A stretch of 26,123 nt of DNA, from positions 1 to 26,123 of the forward strand of contig JAYUQC010000181.1 of assembly GCA_043759735.1 (NCBI GenBank). The letters are read 5' to 3'. The notes under the pieces are model-generated. The model was not told the DNA's origin, did not search any database, and was given only the letters and a program-made list of their open reading frames with translations. A program made the translations under genes and the position numbers. Source of the stretch: CAISIP01 sp043759735. Lineage in GTDB: Bacteria > Pseudomonadota > Gammaproteobacteria > Burkholderiales > Burkholderiaceae_C. Shown here in pieces: positions 23,547-26,123 of the stretch; within the stretch, counting starts at the first letter, position 1, and each line of letters opens with the position of its first letter.

Positions 23547-26123
23547 GCTTCAATCCACGCCCGGCATCACTGCCGGGCGATCCAGTGGTTCACCATTGCC
23601 GGTGGGCAGCAGATTCTCGTTTCAATCCACGCCCGGCATCACTGCCGGGCGATCCCTTGGCGTGACGCATGTCGTCATTGACTCGTTGATGTTTCAATCC
23701 ACGCCCGGCATCACTGCCGGGCGATCCTTGCGGTCAGCGCGGTCAGCTTTTGCGCAATAAAAGTTTCAATCCACGCCCGGCATCACTGCCGGGCGATCCT
23801 GCGTCTGGAGGTTCTGTACTACGTCCAAGGCCGTGTTTCAATCCACGCCCGGCATCACTGCCGGGCGATCCTTGCGTGGCGCTCGTGTAGTCGCCGATGT
23901 GGAACGGTTTCAATCCACGCCCGGCATCACTGCCGGGCGATCCGCTGCGCTTTTCCGCAAAAGCGCCGAAGCCAAAGCGTTTCAATCCACGCCCGGCATC
24001 ACTGCCGGGCGATCCTCCCGCAACCCCGTTACCTCAAGCTCCAACGTTTGTTTCAATCCACGCCCGGCATCACTGCCGGGCGATCCGCTACACCAGCTCG
24101 ACCGGGACCGTAGCAAACACGTTTCAATCCACGCCCGGCATCACTGCCGGGCGATCCTTTGATTTGCCTCAGGTTGACAACCAAACAATCGGGTTTCAAT
24201 CCACGCCCGGCATCACTGCCGGGCGATCCCGATCGACTTGCCGCTGCCCGGGCCAACAAGTCAAGTTTCAATCCACGCCCGGCATCACTGCCGGGCGATC
24301 CCGCGCAAGACGGCCAAGTCCGACCTGCAGCCCGATAGTTTCAATCCACGCCCGGCATCACTGCCGGGCGATCCCTGCCCGCTGGCAAAGTGCTGCGCCA
24401 CCGGAAGCGTTTCAATCCACGCCCGGCATCACTGCCGGGCGATCCGGAGCATTCTCATGAGTCTGACAAATTGCTTGAAGTTTCAATCCACGCCCGGCAT
24501 CACTGCCGGGCGATCCCGCATTGGCGCACAGTGACAATGCCAACAGACACGTTTCAATCCACGCCCGGCATCACTGCCGGGCGATCCCGATGTGCTCAAT
24601 CAGCGCGCTGCAGATACGCGGGTTTCAATCCACGCCCGGCATCACTGCCGGGCGATCCTCCCGGATGCCGCTCTGGCTGCGGGTTTCAGCCCGTTTCAAT
24701 CCACGCCCGGCATCACTGCCGGGCGATCCCAACCGCAAAAAAGGCAATGCCATGGCACTGCAAGTTTCAATCCACGCCCGGCATCACTGCCGGGCGATCC
24801 GTGTGCGATGCGCAGGCGCCGGTTCCACATGGTCATGTTTCAATCCACGCCCGGCATCACTGCCGGGCGATCCCTCATGCCGGTGCGCCACTGGGTGGAC
24901 ATCTGAATGTTTCAATCCACGCCCGGCATCACTGCCGGGCGATCCACGCGACCGACTCACTCAACATCTCCACCCAGGTCGTTTCAATCCACGCCCGGCA
25001 TCACTGCCGGGCGATCCAGACCAGGTGGATTACTACTACAGCCTGTTCGTGTTTCAATCCACGCCCGGCATCACTGCCGGGTGATCCGACAAGGCAATCG
25101 CTGCTAGCGGTGGTTAACCTTGTTTCAATCCACGCCCGGCATCACTGCCGGGCGATCCCGCAATGGGCCTGCAGGGCTGCGTACTCGAAGCAGTTTCAAT
25201 CCACGCCCGGCATCACTGCCGGGCGATCCCGCTAATACTGGCGACAGGGTACTTACCCGCGATGTTTCAATCCACGCCCGGCATCACTGCCGGGCGATCC
25301 AGGCCTCCTGGGTGGGGAACACCTGTTCGGCGTGGTTTCAATCCACGCCCGGCATCACTGCCGGGCGATCCCAGGCCGGCCGAGCCCGGGTGGGGCGTAT
25401 CGCCATGTTTCAATCCACGCCCGGCATCACTGCCGGGCGATCCCAGACCGATTTGGGCAGCTCGTCCTTGAGCGCGATGTTTCAATCCACGCCCGGCATC
25501 ACTGCCGGGCGATCCCCGGGCCTTGGGGCAACAGGATACCGGCGGCGGGGTTTAAATCCACGCCCGGCATCAATGCCGGGCGATCCCCCATACAAATCCG
25601 CTAGCGTTGTGCACCATAAAGTTTCAAACCACGCCCGGCATCACTGCCGGGCGATCCCGCTCGCAGCCGACCAGCCCGCGACCGTAGTCGCGGTTTCAAT
25701 CCACGCCCGGCATCACTGCCGGGCGATCCGTGCGCTCCATGCCAAACGCTGGACGGCTGGACGGTTTCAATCCACGCCCGGCATCACTGCCGGGCGATCC
25801 CGGCGGGCGCGGCAAGATCGTACAGGGCGCGCGCTGTTTCAATCCACGCCCGGCATCACTGCCGGGCGATCCGGGTAGTAGTCATGTCGTCGTTTCCTTT
25901 TGGTGATGTTTCAATCCACGCCCGGCATCACTGCCGGGCGATCCCGTCGGCAAACTGGCCAGCTCGCAGTGCGGTCATGGTTTCAATCCACGCCCGGCAT
26001 CACTGCCGGGCGATCCAACCACTGCCACAGCTTGTTATGCACCAGGTAGAGTTTCAATCCACGCCCGGCATCACTGCCGGGCGATCCAACCACTGCCACA
26101 GCTTGTTATGCACCAGGTAGAGT
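23547..26123 (-). CRISPR. CRISPR array, 36 full repeats, continuing past the window edge
   Basis: 36 copies of a 37-bp repeat (first 23547-23583, last complete 26051-26087) alternate with 36 spacers of 33-36 bp, mostly 34 or 35. The repeat starts GTTTCAATCC on the plus strand and contains a perfect 9-bp inverted repeat, CGCCCGGCA and TGCCGGGCG, around a TCAC loop. Read on the minus strand it ends in ATTGAAAC, the typical 8-nt crRNA 5' handle, so transcription is expected right to left and the leader should lie beyond the right edge. The left-most repeat has one changed base, as often seen at the old end. Other variants are at 25051, 25550 and 25621. Spacers 35 and 36 are identical. The window ends with GT, the first two bases of another repeat. 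No cas gene is in the window, so the type is open; a 37-bp repeat with this handle suits type I or type III. Confidence 0.98.

Noticed and set aside
23743..26120. Many open frames of 60-280 codons across the CRISPR array on both strands
   Set aside because: Repeat plus a 35-bp spacer is 72 bp, a multiple of three, so the repeat translates again and again into the same short peptides (for example FNPRPASLPGDP). They are repeat translations, not genes.

Overview
The window is high-GC, tightly packed DNA from a bacterium that looks like a betaproteobacterium of the order Burkholderiales. The grounds are three Bug-type (tripartite tricarboxylate) substrate-binding proteins, a PaaN-type aldehyde dehydrogenase, a complete Liv-type ABC transporter next to CoA-ligase and thiolase genes, and the style of the short intergenic repeats. 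No rRNA or tRNA gene was seen, so the genus is not resolved.

Left part (1-4000): a partial Bug-protein gene and a 5'-truncated pdxA-family gene on the minus strand, a divergent GntR/FCD regulator, a second Bug-protein gene (minus), and an SrkA (YihE/RdoA) family kinase (minus).

Middle part (about 4065-21352): a co-directional plus-strand run of 14 genes with mostly 3-18 bp gaps or ATGA stop/start overlaps. In order: lipocalin-like protein, PaaN-type aldehyde dehydrogenase, carotenoid oxygenase family dioxygenase, acyl-CoA synthetase, alpha/beta hydrolase, Bug protein, nitronate-monooxygenase-like flavoprotein, SCP-x type thiolase, a double-domain HxlR-like regulator, LivH, LivM, LivG, LivF, a second acyl-CoA synthetase and a LivK-like binding protein. 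A hairpin at 21359-21395 probably ends it. The inferred logic is uptake of an organic acid or aromatic compound (Liv system, perhaps Bug), oxidative alkene cleavage to aldehydes (carotenoid oxygenase), oxidation to acids (PaaN-like), CoA activation (two ligases) and thiolytic cleavage (thiolase). The substrate cannot be read from sequence.

Right part (21353-26123): composition and content change. A non-coding or degenerate stretch with a possible gene remnant leads to an intact ATPase with a DUF4143-like C-terminus, then a gene remnant without start or end that runs straight into a CRISPR array. The array (23547 to the window edge) has 36 full 37-bp repeats and 36 spacers of 33-36 bp. Repeat orientation suggests transcription from right to left with the leader beyond the right edge. 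No cas gene is present. The last two spacers are identical, and the window stops 2 bp into a possible 37th repeat.
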